The notes under the pieces were generated by a model. That model made no database searches. It was not told the DNA's origin and saw only the letters and a program-made list of their open reading frames with translations. From the NCBI RefSeq assembly GCF_020783335.1, contig NZ_CP086068.1, positions 3,348,001-3,412,000 of the forward strand: DNA of 64,000 nucleotides, in the 5' to 3' direction. The DNA comes from Mucilaginibacter daejeonensis. Lineage in GTDB: Bacteria > Bacteroidota > Bacteroidia > Sphingobacteriales > Sphingobacteriaceae. Both the position numbers and the translations under genes were made by a program. Shown piece after piece: positions 21,236-31,461 of the stretch; position 1 is the first letter of the stretch, and each line of letters starts with the position of its first letter.

Positions 21236-23701
21236 TTAAAGTTTGCTTTGTTCATGTAATATCTTGTTGATCTGATGTACGATGTCCTGGTAGTGGACAG
21301 CGTTCCACGGATCTTTAGCAGCCATAGTCTTGACTTCGGCCAGCAGGTTGCGGGTGTGTTGGATCACTACCAATCGGGTATCATCGCGTTGTGCGTTCGA
21401 CCTTACCCAGCCTTCCTTCACCTGCTTGGGGTTGATGATGAAATCAAGCTTCTCCACATATGACCGCTCCAAGCTGCGCCTGAAACTATTGGTCAGTTCA
21501 TTCTTACCTAAAGGCTTCCAAACCTCGCGCTTGATATCATTCAGGTATTCGGCAACGGGATAGTCCTTACGGATGGTCAACTCCATGTTATGCAGATTAT
21601 AGAGATACGTAGGCGCGATGAGCGTGTTCATGAAGCGGTTCTGCTGGTCCAGGATATCATCGGCCACTTTGGTGCCTAACTTGTTGGTGATCGATTCAGG
21701 GTACAACCACATCGGGGCCTCGAACAGGTTGCGGCCAATAAAGTGGATAGCTTCCTTGGTGCGCTGCTTAGGTATCGGTGTATACACCGCCCCGTTCTGT
21801 TCTACACTTTTAACAGTAATGTAGCGGCCCACGATGTTTTTGACCACGTGATCGAGATATCGGCTGTATTGACCGATAGCGGCCTTATGCAACTCTTTCA
21901 GATTGTCATACTGGTCACCTTCCTCACGGGTCCATAGCGGTAAGGCGGCCACTACCCTTTTCAGGTTCTTCATGCCGTATTCATTGGCACGGGTCACGTT
22001 GTCGCTCAGATCCTCAGCCTGGCTGCGTGGGTCCTCGTTCTTGCCTTCACCACCGAACCACAAACGTGGGTTGCGAGCCAAGCTATCAACGATCATTTTA
22101 TTCAATACTTTGCTCTCCTGCTCCTCGCTTTGATCGCCGGGTAATAAGCGGTAGCCCCACTGTATGGCCCATTTATCATAAGCGCCAATACGCGGGTATA
22201 TCCCCTCTTTACTGATATGATCTTCAGGTTGAGCCACGTAGTTAAAGCGAGCATAATCCATGATGGACACTGTATGACCGTTGGCCTCTACCCATTTCTT
22301 TTCGCGCAGTTTTTCGACAGGTGTTTGGCTGCTGGCACCCATGTTGTGCCTAAGGCCAATGGTGTGGCCCACTTCGTGCGATGATACAAAACGGATCAAT
22401 TCGCCCATTAGCTGGTCATCAAATTCCATTTTGCGGGCACGCGGATCAATAGCTCCGGCCTGGATCATATACCAGTTATGCACCAACTTCATCACGTTAT
22501 GGTACCATACCACGTGGCTTTCCATGATCTCCCCGCTTCGTGGATCGCTTATACGCGGCCCGTATGCATTAGGCGTTTCGGAGGCCATATAACGGATAAC
22601 CGAATAACGGGCATCCTCCAGGCTCATGGTGGTATCGTTCTCAGGCCATTCTTTAGCCATGATCGCATTCTTGAAACCTGCCTTTTCAAAGGCCTTTTGC
22701 CAATCGTTCACACCGGCGATCAGGTACGGGCGCCACTTTTTTGGCGTAGCTGGGTCCAGATAAAAAACGATCGGTTTGGCCGGCTCTACCAGGATGCCCT
22801 TGTTGTACTTATCCATATACTCGGGCTTAGGTTCGAGCCTGAAGCGTTGGATATAGTCTTGCGTACGGGTTCGCTGGCTGTTCTCATTGAACAGGGTATA
22901 TCTGTTGGCAAAATACCCTACCCGCTCATCAAAAAAGCGTTTCTTCATGGGCACTTTTGGTAATAACACCATTGATACATTGAAGCTATAAGTGATCGCA
23001 CCGGCCACCTGCGCCGCATAAAGTGACCCAGAGGTAGATGTGTATGTTTTGGTGGTGCGCGCCTCTATGTTCAACGGGTATGCCGATATCTTTTCGATGA
23101 ACGAGCGATCGTCGGCTATGCTGCCCACTTTAGCTATTCCCTTGTCCTTTGAGCTGATGCTCATTACCGGGTTATCCTTTTTGAACAGATCGGTCACATC
23201 GATCACCGTGCTTTTACCAGCAGCATTAACAGCCTTGATATCGAACGCTGCTGCGATGGGGTTAACGTTAGATACCTTGAGCGAACGATAGATCGCTTGC
23301 GTGCTATCGGCACTATCATTACGGTATACCACGCCACGCATGAACACCTTATTGCCGGGCGCTTTCTCAAAGTATACGGTCTGCTCGTTGGTCTCTTCGC
23401 CGCCCATGCTCACATTGCCCGAGGGGGTGCCTGTGTAACGGGTCACTACCAAAAAGTAGCGTCCCATCAAGCTATCAGGTATCTCAAAGAACCATTTGCT
23501 CTCGGTATTTACCACTGTGAACACACCCTTTTGCTTACGGGCACTTGCCGGTATCACTTTGCTGTAGGGTTGCACAGCGACTGGCTTTTTCACACTATCG
23601 GCCTTGGCGGGTGTTTCGGGTGCCTTTTGGGCACTCGAAGCAAGACCGCACAACACAAGGCCGCACATCATCACATATCTCATATTTAAAACAAAGTTCA
23701 T
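21236..23701 (-). CDS. Exported zinc-dependent metalloprotease (DUF5117/DUF5118 type)
   Basis: This large secreted peptidase (821 aa) has a signal peptide (MRYVMMCGLVLCGLASSAQ, starting at codon 7). A beta-rich N-terminal region (DUF5118/DUF5117: PASARKQKGVFTVVN..., then FEKAPGNKVFMRG) precedes the metzincin-type motif HEVGHTIGLRHN at residues about 442-453, which gives three His ligands and the catalytic Glu. A Met-turn candidate, SIMDYARFNY, follows. It lies 3 nt after the SusD gene in the sigma/FecR/SusC/SusD operon, so it probably digests protein or peptide at the cell surface or in the periplasm for uptake. Confidence 0.93.
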   Translation of the reverse strand: MNFVLNMRYVMMCGLVLCGLASSAQKAPETPAKADSVKKPVAVQPYSKVIPASARKQKGVFTVVNTESKWFFEIPDSLMGRYFLVVTRYTGTPSGNVSMGGEETNEQTVYFEKAPGNKVFMRGVVYRNDSADSTQAIYRSLKVSNVNPIAAAFDIKAVNAAGKSTVIDVTDLFKKDNPVMSISSKDKGIAKVGSIADDRSFIEKISAYPLNIEARTTKTYTSTSGSLYAAQVAGAITYSFNVSMVLLPKVPMKKRFFDERVGYFANRYTLFNENSQRTRTQDYIQRFRLEPKPEYMDKYNKGILVEPAKPIVFYLDPATPKKWRPYLIAGVNDWQKAFEKAGFKNAIMAKEWPENDTTMSLEDARYSVIRYMASETPNAYGPRISDPRSGEIMESHVVWYHNVMKLVHNWYMIQAGAIDPRARKMEFDDQLMGELIRFVSSHEVGHTIGLRHNMGASSQTPVEKLREKKWVEANGHTVSIMDYARFNYVAQPEDHISKEGIYPRIGAYDKWAIQWGYRLLPGDQSEEQESKVLNKMIVDSLARNPRLWFGGEGKNEDPRSQAEDLSDNVTRANEYGMKNLKRVVAALPLWTREEGDQYDNLKELHKAAIGQYSRYLDHVVKNIVGRYITVKSVEQNGAVYTPIPKQRTKEAIHFIGRNLFEAPMWLYPESITNKLGTKVADDILDQQNRFMNTLIAPTYLYNLHNMELTIRKDYPVAEYLNDIKREVWKPLGKNELTNSFRRSLERSYVEKLDFIINPKQVKEGWVRSNAQRDDTRLVVIQHTRNLLAEVKTMAAKDPWNAVHYQDIVHQINKILHEQSKL

Positions 23702-23704
23702 CGG

Positions 23705-25150
23705 TTATCTGAACGGTACGGTCTCGTCGGTATTCAAGGTGAGCAATGGGTTGAGCTTGAGCACATCCTGCGCGAACGGTACGATGTACATGCGCGAGTT
23801 AGGCTTTAACGTATAGGTCACCTGTGGTACGGTCTTATTCACGATCGGGAAAGTATGCACAAGTGTTTTGGCGTAGTCAGGCTCCAGGTTAAAGCGCTTA
23901 AGGTCAAAAAAGCGATTAACCCCGAACATCAACTCTTTACGGCGCTCCTGGATGATGATGTCCATAGTTGCCTTGGTGGTGGTCGGTACGGCTAACTGAG
24001 CTTGCGCCGCGTTGGTGATGCGTTTAGCACGCAGGTCGTTGATGATCCTCATGGCGTCAGCGTAATTACCTTCACGTGCAAAACATTCGGCCAGCATCAG
24101 GTATACCTCAGTGGTCTTCATACCCACAGTAGAGTAAAAGAATTTGGTGTACGGCACGTTCCAGAACGCAGTACCTGCACCGGCATCCAGGTACGGGCTC
24201 GGGCCAGTGGTGAAGAACAGGTTGTAACGGGCATCAGTAGTATTGAACAAGCCTTTCAACTCTGGGCTCATCAGGTAAGTGTAGGCGAAATTGAGCTCGT
24301 TGTAACCGGTCATGTAGGCATAGTTCAACACCTCCGGGTTATCGGCTGCGGTCACCGCTAACGAATTAGGGCCACCCTGGCTGGTGTATTTCACCAGGTC
24401 AAATATCTGACCATTATAGGTCAACGACCGTTGAGCAGCAGCCTTAGCTTGAGCATACTCACGCTTGAACAAGTGCACCTTGCTTTTCAAAGCATAGGCG
24501 AACGCCAGCGAAGGATGATAAACGTCCAGCGGTTTTTCCTGCAGGTAAGGCAAGGCCTCATCAAGGTCCTGTTGAATGAACTTGTAAACCTCCGCTACGG
24601 TCGACTTAGCTTTTTTGGCCTCCAGGTCATATTTATCCATAATGATCACGCCGCCATCATTGGCTGCCGTTGCCGGGTCATACGACTTGGAGTAAACGTT
24701 GATCAGCATGAAGTAATCGAATGCTCTTAGCACTTTGGCTTCGGCCTTGGCCAGCGTTTTGATCGATGAGCTGCCGTCCGTATCGTCGATCAGCGAGATG
24801 ACCATGTTCCAACGGTTAATGTAGCTGTAGGCCTGATTATAATAGTTACTGGCGGTCAGGTAATCAGGGCGGTTGGCCGTTTCATCAAAAGTGAAGTTGA
24901 TGATGTCCATGCTCTTCGGCAAACCGATTACGTATGATTCTTTGATCCAAAGGTCATCAGAAAGGTAGGTGAAGTTGCCCGTATAGTAGCCCCGGTTAGG
25001 GAGCGATACCATTTTATAGAAATCATCGGTGGTAGATATCACCGTTTTGCCTTTAGGCACTACATCCAAATACTTGTTGCATGCAGGCAAGGTAAATATG
25101 CTCAGTAAAGCGAGCGTTAAGTATGATCTGAATCTCATGTTGTACTGCAT
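23705..25150 (-). CDS. SusD/RagB-family outer-membrane lipoprotein
   Basis: Substrate-binding partner of the SusC protein encoded just upstream. The lipoprotein signal ends at LPAC (Cys24 from the ATG at 25150; a start at 25138 is equally good). SusD-type TPR helices are present (AEAKVLRAFDYFMLINVY; TEVYLMLAECFAREGNYADA), as are RRKELMFGVNRFFDLKRF and a C-terminus PFAQDVLKLNPLLTLN. Its start overlaps or abuts the susC stop, so translation is probably coupled. A metalloprotease gene follows directly, suggesting a peptide substrate. Confidence 0.95.
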   Translation of the reverse strand: MQYNMRFRSYLTLALLSIFTLPACNKYLDVVPKGKTVISTTDDFYKMVSLPNRGYYTGNFTYLSDDLWIKESYVIGLPKSMDIINFTFDETANRPDYLTASNYYNQAYSYINRWNMVISLIDDTDGSSSIKTLAKAEAKVLRAFDYFMLINVYSKSYDPATAANDGGVIIMDKYDLEAKKAKSTVAEVYKFIQQDLDEALPYLQEKPLDVYHPSLAFAYALKSKVHLFKREYAQAKAAAQRSLTYNGQIFDLVKYTSQGGPNSLAVTAADNPEVLNYAYMTGYNELNFAYTYLMSPELKGLFNTTDARYNLFFTTGPSPYLDAGAGTAFWNVPYTKFFYSTVGMKTTEVYLMLAECFAREGNYADAMRIINDLRAKRITNAAQAQLAVPTTTKATMDIIIQERRKELMFGVNRFFDLKRFNLEPDYAKTLVHTFPIVNKTVPQVTYTLKPNSRMYIVPFAQDVLKLNPLLTLNTDETVPFR

Positions 25151-25151
25151 T

Positions 25152-28100
25152 TTAAAATCCGACACTTAAACCAAATAAGAACGACTTAGGGACAGGCAAT
25201 GAGCGTGTGCCACTATTAAGACTGTATGCCTCGGGATCGATGTCCTTTCCGGCCGCGCTCCAATACCACAGGTTATTTACCTGAGCGGTCAACCGAAGGT
25301 TGGTCATGTGAATGCGTTTCAGGAAATTATTGTGTATAGCGTAAGACAGCGACACGTTGCGCAGCTTGATGTAGTCGGCGCTCAGGATCTGGTTGTCGCC
25401 ATATCTCCATAGATCGCTCAGTGTACTGGTGTAGTTCTTGATCGCGTTAGGGTACTCAAAGTACAAACGTGGCATATCTGTATAACCGTTGGTGTACAGT
25501 TGGCCTATACCCTCATTATAAGTATTGCTGGTGATCGCCGATAAGGGCACCACCTCTTTACGCAGGTTATTACCTCCTGAGTATACGAATAACACGTTCA
25601 ATTGAAGATCCTTATAGCGTATGCGTTGAGAGAACGAGCCATTGAACGAAGGCAGTAATTTACCTACAGGCACTATGGCAGCAGGCGAATTGATGCTGGT
25701 CACACTGGTCGGTGTTCCGTTGGCATCAAAGGTCACGTTAGACTTACCGTTCTGATCCAGGAAGTAAGGATAGCCGTTCACCATACCGCCGTATTTATAG
25801 GCATACATGGTTTGGAACGAGGTATTGGCAAAATAATAGTCCGTTGGCGATGAGATGTACGAGAATGCACTGGAGGCACTGTAATTCACATCAATGATGG
25901 TGTTCTTGTTGTAAGCGTATACCACGGTAGAACCCAAGGTCAGGTCCTTGCTTTGGAACCAGTCAGATCCTAAGCTCACCTCTATACCACGGTTACGCAT
26001 GTTGCCGTTGTTGATCACACGACTTTTCAGTCCAACCGTTGGGTCAAGATCGTTATTGACAAGCAGGTCAGAGCTGTAACGGTTGTACAGGTCGAGGCTA
26101 CCTTTGATGCGGCTGCCGAACATTGAAAAGTCGACGCCAAAGTTGGTGGTCGTTACTTTTTCCCAACGCAGTTTAGGGTTAGGGAAACTGCTCAGGTTGG
26201 TATAGATGAGGCTTGGGTAAAGCACATCATTACGATAGGTAGCTACGGCGTATGGTGATGAGGTAAGATCCGAGTTACCGTTGATACCATAAGTGACACG
26301 GGCTTTCAGGTAATCAACCCAATTCACTTGTTTCATGAACTCCTCGTTACTCACGTTCCAGCCACCACCTACCGACCATATCGGTTTCCAGCGGTACTCA
26401 GGGTCGAGGCCAAAGAAGCTGGCTTGATCAACCCTTACGCTACCGGTAAGGTTATAACGATCGTTAAGTGTGTAAGCCGCGTTACCGTAGAACGACACAT
26501 AACGGTTCAATGGATTTGACAGCGTACCGTTGTTTCCGCTCATGGTGCGGCGGCCATATAGGTAACTGGTGATACCGGTCGTGCTCAAGGTCTTGAAATC
26601 CATAGGCTGCGATGAAAGCAACTGCGGATCGTAGCTATACCGCACATCTGAAAGATACAGCGGTGTTTCATTTTGACGGGCCTCGAAACCACCGATGGCC
26701 ACGATGTTGTGCTGCAGATCACCCGTCTTGAACGTACGGTCGAAATTCAGTTGCTGCCTGAAAGTGTAATTGTAAGAGCGCAAGTTCTCTTGCTTGAACC
26801 GCCCACCAGTAGTGATCACATTGTGCTCGAACTTGTTAGTGGTGGTATTAAGTGAGGTCATGCCGTTGTACAGGAACCGCATTTTGTATGAGTTTGGGTC
26901 ATAATACTGCTCCCTGTTGGTATTAGAGGTCTCGTACTGGAACGACACCTCATAGTTCAGTCCCTTCATCAACGTGGCACGCAGGCTGGTGAATGCACGC
27001 AGGTTGAGCGCTTTTGAATTGGTGACCCCATACTGCAATTCATCCATCACATTGAACTTAAATGATTTGAAGTCGGCGTTGCCCAGCATTCTGGAGGCTA
27101 CTTGACCATTGATCGCACCACCGCTTCCGCTCGAAAAACCATCGTTGAAATTAGCATAATCAGACAGCACGGGATTACCGTTCTCGTCGACGATGCGCAC
27201 GTAACGCTCTTGAATGTCGTAATTACCGTAGTCGGTATCGGTAGCGTTAGAATTGGTGTAACGGCCGTTCAATCCTACAGTGGCCGTAAGCCACTTGTTA
27301 AAGTCGAACGTAGATTTGAAATACATGGTAAGGGCTTTGCTGTCATTGCCTTTCACACGCATGGCGTTCTCGTCATAATTCAACGATACGAAGCTATTGC
27401 TTTTGGCCGAACCTGAACTTAGTGCAAGGTTGTAACGGTTGCGAGCCTCGTTACGCCAAATGTTATTGGTGTAATCCCTGATATAGTCGTTATTACGCCA
27501 GTTATTCAGTGTTGTATTTACCTGATCGGCGGTCAACTTACCTTCGTATTGCGAGCGGTATAATTGGTAAAGGGGCGAATAATACCTGATGGAACCAACG
27601 CCCACATCACCGTAGTAAGCGAACATGGCACCTGCGTTGGCATAGTTCAACACCTCACTTTTATACTTTGCGGTCTCGTAATCAATGATCTGGCTGGTAG
27701 ATGCATAGTGCATCTTATTCAGATCAGGCTTGGTGGTCACAAAATAGTCGGCGTTGCCTGTCACACTTACGCTGCCTTTAGCACCTGTACGGGTGGTAAG
27801 CACGATCACCCCATTGGCCGACTTGGATCCATATATCGACGCTGCAGCGGCATCTTTCAATACATACATCGAGGCGATATCGTAAGGGTTGATCTCATCT
27901 ATACGTGAGTTAGTGGGCAAACCATCGATCACTACCAATGGGTAAGTTGCCAATTCGGTTGGCCGTAAGGTGGACGGACCACGTAATTGTATGTCGTTGC
28001 CTCGCGGATCCTTCCTTAAACCGGCTACCCTCCCCTCGATCGCCGAAGCCAGATCAGGGTTTAGTTGCTGGTTCAGCAAAGCCGAATCCACCTTTACGAT

Positions 28101-28763
28101 GGCAGCCGTACTGCGCTCTTTAGATATCGACTGATAGCCGGTAACTACCACCTCTTTTAAGTTGGCGTTACTGGCCAGCATCACAATGGTCACATAAGCG
28201 CCTGCACGTACGTTGGCCAAAGGCGTCTCTTTCAAGGCGTAGCCCATACTATGCGCCACGATCACCGGCGACGAGTTGGAGGTAGATATGGTGAACGAGC
28301 CATCAAGGCCCGTTTTGGTCACTGCCGTTTCGCCTTTTACCTGCACATCTATACCGGGTAGCGGTGTGCCGAGCGTATCGATCACCTTACCATTGATCTG
28401 CACAGGCACAGCTAACTGTGGCCTTGCTTTGATAATGATCGTTTTTTTCTTGACCTCGTAAGTAAAGGGCTGCCCCTGAAACAAGCGCGGTATCAGATCA
28501 GAAAGCTCAGTGTTGCTGGCGCTCAGCGTTACCGGCGAAGCGTTTTTCAGAAAGCTGGCATCGTACACGAACTGGTAGCCGCTCTTTTTTGAAAGATCGG
28601 CCATGGCCTTGGCAAATGGCGTGTTCTTGTACTCGACCGTTATCTTTTGTGCCGATGCCTGCATGGAGAACAGCATCACCAGACACAGTAAAAATGTATA
28701 CAGTTTGCTTTTTTCGGGACATAGTAAGCCTACACCCCTCTGTTTTTGGGTAAAAAGAACCAT
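25152..28763 (-). CDS. SusC/RagA-family TonB-dependent receptor with STN domain
   Basis: This 1203-aa outer-membrane transporter has signal-transducing ability. After the signal peptide (FLLCLVMLFSMQASA) comes an STN domain (about residues 40-115: KITVEYKNTPFAKAMADLSK, ending in TIIIKARP). A CarboxypepD_reg domain (GKVIDTLGTPLPGIDVQVKG), a plug (QLRGPSTLRPTEL; VLKDAAAASIYGSKSANG) and a barrel ending FGLSVGF follow. The STN domain is expected to contact the FecR-type anti-sigma factor encoded 59 nt upstream, coupling substrate binding to ECF sigma release. Confidence 0.95.
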   Translation of the reverse strand: MVLFTQKQRGVGLLCPEKSKLYTFLLCLVMLFSMQASAQKITVEYKNTPFAKAMADLSKKSGYQFVYDASFLKNASPVTLSASNTELSDLIPRLFQGQPFTYEVKKKTIIIKARPQLAVPVQINGKVIDTLGTPLPGIDVQVKGETAVTKTGLDGSFTISTSNSSPVIVAHSMGYALKETPLANVRAGAYVTIVMLASNANLKEVVVTGYQSISKERSTAAIVKVDSALLNQQLNPDLASAIEGRVAGLRKDPRGNDIQLRGPSTLRPTELATYPLVVIDGLPTNSRIDEINPYDIASMYVLKDAAAASIYGSKSANGVIVLTTRTGAKGSVSVTGNADYFVTTKPDLNKMHYASTSQIIDYETAKYKSEVLNYANAGAMFAYYGDVGVGSIRYYSPLYQLYRSQYEGKLTADQVNTTLNNWRNNDYIRDYTNNIWRNEARNRYNLALSSGSAKSNSFVSLNYDENAMRVKGNDSKALTMYFKSTFDFNKWLTATVGLNGRYTNSNATDTDYGNYDIQERYVRIVDENGNPVLSDYANFNDGFSSGSGGAINGQVASRMLGNADFKSFKFNVMDELQYGVTNSKALNLRAFTSLRATLMKGLNYEVSFQYETSNTNREQYYDPNSYKMRFLYNGMTSLNTTTNKFEHNVITTGGRFKQENLRSYNYTFRQQLNFDRTFKTGDLQHNIVAIGGFEARQNETPLYLSDVRYSYDPQLLSSQPMDFKTLSTTGITSYLYGRRTMSGNNGTLSNPLNRYVSFYGNAAYTLNDRYNLTGSVRVDQASFFGLDPEYRWKPIWSVGGGWNVSNEEFMKQVNWVDYLKARVTYGINGNSDLTSSPYAVATYRNDVLYPSLIYTNLSSFPNPKLRWEKVTTTNFGVDFSMFGSRIKGSLDLYNRYSSDLLVNNDLDPTVGLKSRVINNGNMRNRGIEVSLGSDWFQSKDLTLGSTVVYAYNKNTIIDVNYSASSAFSYISSPTDYYFANTSFQTMYAYKYGGMVNGYPYFLDQNGKSNVTFDANGTPTSVTSINSPAAIVPVGKLLPSFNGSFSQRIRYKDLQLNVLFVYSGGNNLRKEVVPLSAITSNTYNEGIGQLYTNGYTDMPRLYFEYPNAIKNYTSTLSDLWRYGDNQILSADYIKLRNVSLSYAIHNNFLKRIHMTNLRLTAQVNNLWYWSAAGKDIDPEAYSLNSGTRSLPVPKSFLFGLSVGF

Positions 28764-28822
28764 AGTAAATTATTAGGTGATTAATAGTGTATAAGGAGAG
28801 TAAAGTTGAACGGAGCAGCACG

Positions 28823-29983
28823 TTACATGACCGTTACCCTCCTTTCGTCGATCTTGAATTTGACACCGCTGGTGGTGGTGATCATGCTAAGAACCTCTGA
28901 CAGGTTGACCTGCCTGCTGATCCGCATGTACAGGTTCTTTTGTGGAAGCTTGCTATGATCGATCTCGAAGTTATACCACCTCGATAGTTTGTACATGATA
29001 ACATCCAACGGCACGTTCTCGAAAACGAAGTCGCCGTCCTTCCAGGCGCTATACAGATCCGCATCCACGTCGTTGACCGTGATGCCTGTTGCTGTTGCAT
29101 GGCTCTGTTGGCCTGGCTTCAACATGGCCGTGGCATTATGACTAGTCACCTTCACGCTACCCTCGGTAAGTGTGGTTACCGGACCGCCATCCTCAGGCTG
29201 ATCGCTGATGTTGAACTGGGTGCCTAATACCTGCACCTTTTGACCACCTGTTGCTACGATGAAAGGCTTTTCTTTATTCTTTGCTACCTTAAAGTACGCC
29301 TCGCCGGTCAGTTTCACCACGCGTTGGTTGCCCGTGAAACCTACCGGGAATTCCAGTTTAGAGCAAGCATTAACTACCACCTCGGTACCATCGCTCAGGC
29401 GTACATGATATTGCCCGCCGCAAGGCGTGATGAGCGTGTTGATCCGCGCCAGTGCTGCGGTATCGGTTCCGTAGGCGGTGTAGGTGATCACGCCATTGGC
29501 TGTTTTAGCTATATTCACCCCCGCCGACCGCTGGATAATTTTGCCAGGCTTGGCCATGTTGAGGTCTACCGTATCAGTACCACCTATAGAAAGCATGGCA
29601 AAATTGCCGCCCGGCTTAAGGTCGGTGGTGTGAGGCTTATTAGCGTGCTTGTTCAGGAACAAGGCTCCGGCAACGCTGATCATCACTAACACACTTGCTG
29701 CGTAGTACCAAACCGCACGCGAACGGGATCTCATCGTTATAACAGGAGTTGCATCCCGCCCGGCATGCTGCATGATGCGGCTGCGAACGTTTTGGAGCAA
29801 CGCCTGATCAGGTATCCTCTGATCACCAACATTGGTGTTCCTTAAAGCCTCTGCAAGTAACTGCTTAAGCTCACTTTCGCCGCCCTTTTCCAGGAAGCGA
29901 AAGAGTTCGTCAAGCTCTTGCCGGGTGGCCACATTGTTCAGGAACTTCTGATAAATGTCAGCTATTTGTTCGTTCTTATTCAT
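28823..29983 (-). CDS. FecR-family anti-sigma factor
   Basis: This 386-aa inner-membrane regulator has a cytoplasmic N-terminal anti-sigma region (LDELFRFLEKGGESELKQ), one membrane helix (VWYYAASVLVMISVAGALFL, about residues 90-110), a periplasmic FecR domain (YHVRLSDGTEVVVNACSKLEFPV; GEAYFKVAKNKEKPFIV) and a C-terminal DUF4974/STN-like segment (VPLDVIMYKLSRWYNFEI). It would sequester the ECF sigma factor encoded upstream until the STN domain of the downstream SusC signals substrate. It lies 84 nt from the sigma gene and 59 nt from susC. Confidence 0.95.
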   Translation of the reverse strand: MNKNEQIADIYQKFLNNVATRQELDELFRFLEKGGESELKQLLAEALRNTNVGDQRIPDQALLQNVRSRIMQHAGRDATPVITMRSRSRAVWYYAASVLVMISVAGALFLNKHANKPHTTDLKPGGNFAMLSIGGTDTVDLNMAKPGKIIQRSAGVNIAKTANGVITYTAYGTDTAALARINTLITPCGGQYHVRLSDGTEVVVNACSKLEFPVGFTGNQRVVKLTGEAYFKVAKNKEKPFIVATGGQKVQVLGTQFNISDQPEDGGPVTTLTEGSVKVTSHNATAMLKPGQQSHATATGITVNDVDADLYSAWKDGDFVFENVPLDVIMYKLSRWYNFEIDHSKLPQKNLYMRISRQVNLSEVLSMITTTSGVKFKIDERRVTVM

Positions 29984-30067
29984 ATAACACTTGCTAATAC
30001 GCTCAACTTTTCAAAACACACTATCCGAAAGCAAGAAAATTTGAAAAAAAATGAAACAATTTCGAGA

Positions 30068-30649
30068 TCAGCGATTCAATACCCAAGAAATGAGCAATAA
30101 TGTTAGCGTTTTTGAATTAAAGATATATTCTTTGACAGACCGGGTGGCCTGAACCAACTGATTACTGACCGTTGATGCACTTATACCAAGCTCTTGAGCA
30201 GCTTCCTGGTAACTTTTTCCTTGCAAACGACATAATTTGAATATAGCGAGCCGCTGAGGTGGCAGTTTTTCGAGCGCTTCGTTCAGTAATTGACGCCTTT
30301 TTTCAAAAATTTGATCATCATTAACATCAGAATTATATATATCTGCGAAATGACCAATCATCTCTTGCTGCATACGGGCATCACGCGACAACTTGCGGTA
30401 ATGGTCATATACCACATTCACTGCTATCGCATATAACCACGACCGGAACGAGCGCTCCAGGTCGATCTTTTCACGGTTATTCCAAACTTTCAAGAAGACA
30501 TCTTGCAATAGTTCCTCGGCGGCACCATCATCTTTTACCATGCTTAAGATCTTGGCCAAAAGTGGTGCACTGTACCGGTCATATACCTGCCCAAAGGCCT
30601 GGACGTCTCCCTGCTTTAATAAAATAATGTGTTCATGCCCGGCTTCCAA
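30068..30649 (-). CDS. ECF-type RNA polymerase sigma-70 factor
   Basis: This 193-aa extracytoplasmic-function sigma factor has region 2 (FGQVYDRYSAPLLAKILSMV, DDGAAEELLQDVFLKVWNN, SFRSWLYAIAVNVVYDHYRK) and region 4 (LEKLPPQRLAIFKLCRLQGK, SYQEAAQELGISASTVSNQL). The C-terminal hydrophobic tail (TLTLLLISWVL) is common in the Bacteroidota group associated with FecR and SusC. It heads the operon sigma, FecR, SusC, SusD, metalloprotease, DUF3347 and presumably drives susC onward when freed. Confidence 0.95.
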   Translation of the reverse strand: MEAGHEHIILLKQGDVQAFGQVYDRYSAPLLAKILSMVKDDGAAEELLQDVFLKVWNNREKIDLERSFRSWLYAIAVNVVYDHYRKLSRDARMQQEMIGHFADIYNSDVNDDQIFEKRRQLLNEALEKLPPQRLAIFKLCRLQGKSYQEAAQELGISASTVSNQLVQATRSVKEYIFNSKTLTLLLISWVLNR

Positions 30650-30873
30650 ACCAACACAAGTAATGAAGTTGCTAAAAAAAGAATGTCAAGTTAATCTAAC
30701 AGAGAAGCCTGCCCTCCCTGCTTAATTAGCTAAGTTAAAAATTCTTTGGAAATAAGCGAGCATTTGGGTGCAAGACCAGCACTTATGGTTTATAGCGAGC
30801 AATACCCTTACGAATCAATGATGAGGCGAGAAGGAAATACGGACTTCAGAGAAAGCAGTGGCGCTCGGTAAGA

Positions 30874-31461
30874 TCAGCTTGCCTTGTTGGATATTTGATG
30901 GATGATGTTATCTAACTCGTCGGCGCTTTGAGTAAGCATCTGGGTGAGCATGGGTATCTCCGAAGCGTCCTGTACCCCACTTAGGATCTGGGTGATGCCC
31001 ATGATGTTGGCCAGAGGACGGCGCACGCCATGTGATTGAATAAAGCTGATCTCATCTAACTGTGAAGAAGCCTCATCAAGCTTGGTCTGCGTGTCAACGA
31101 ATTCGGTGATGTTATACCCCACGCAAAAGATACCCTGCGGTAATCCGTCATCATCTAACATACCCTGCATTTCCCATTGAGTGATCACATAACCACCTTT
31201 ACCATCGTGCTTACGTAATGTTACAGGGAACAAGCTGGCGGGATCTGCAAAGCATTTGGGCCCAGCCTCTTCGCAAAGGCGTATATCTTCGGGGTGTAAG
31301 GTCACCGAAAAATGCTGACCGAGCAGGCTGCCTTTACCGAAACTAAAATTACGGTCGTAGTTAGGGCTCACATAGCTATACCGGCTGTCCATCCCGATGG
31401 CGATAGTATAAAAGAATAAAGAAGACTCTAAAAAATTATTGATATGGGTATATCTTACCAT
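30874..31461 (-). CDS. PAS-domain protein with histidine-kinase-like dimerisation helices but no ATPase domain
   Basis: This 195-aa soluble protein starts at the ATG at 31461; a TTG eight codons upstream is also in frame. A PAS domain (residues about 20-125, from YSYVSPNYDRNF to GIFCVGYNITEF) is followed by a coiled coil and a DHp-like helix, ISFIQSHGVRRPLANIMGIT, with a histidine at the phospho-acceptor position. The gene ends about 45 residues later with no N, G1 or G2 box, so it cannot phosphorylate by itself. It may dimerise with or receive phosphate from another kinase. It stands alone between the sigma-factor operon and a lipoprotein gene. Confidence 0.82.
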   Translation of the reverse strand: MVRYTHINNFLESSLFFYTIAIGMDSRYSYVSPNYDRNFSFGKGSLLGQHFSVTLHPEDIRLCEEAGPKCFADPASLFPVTLRKHDGKGGYVITQWEMQGMLDDDGLPQGIFCVGYNITEFVDTQTKLDEASSQLDEISFIQSHGVRRPLANIMGITQILSGVQDASEIPMLTQMLTQSADELDNIIHQISNKAS

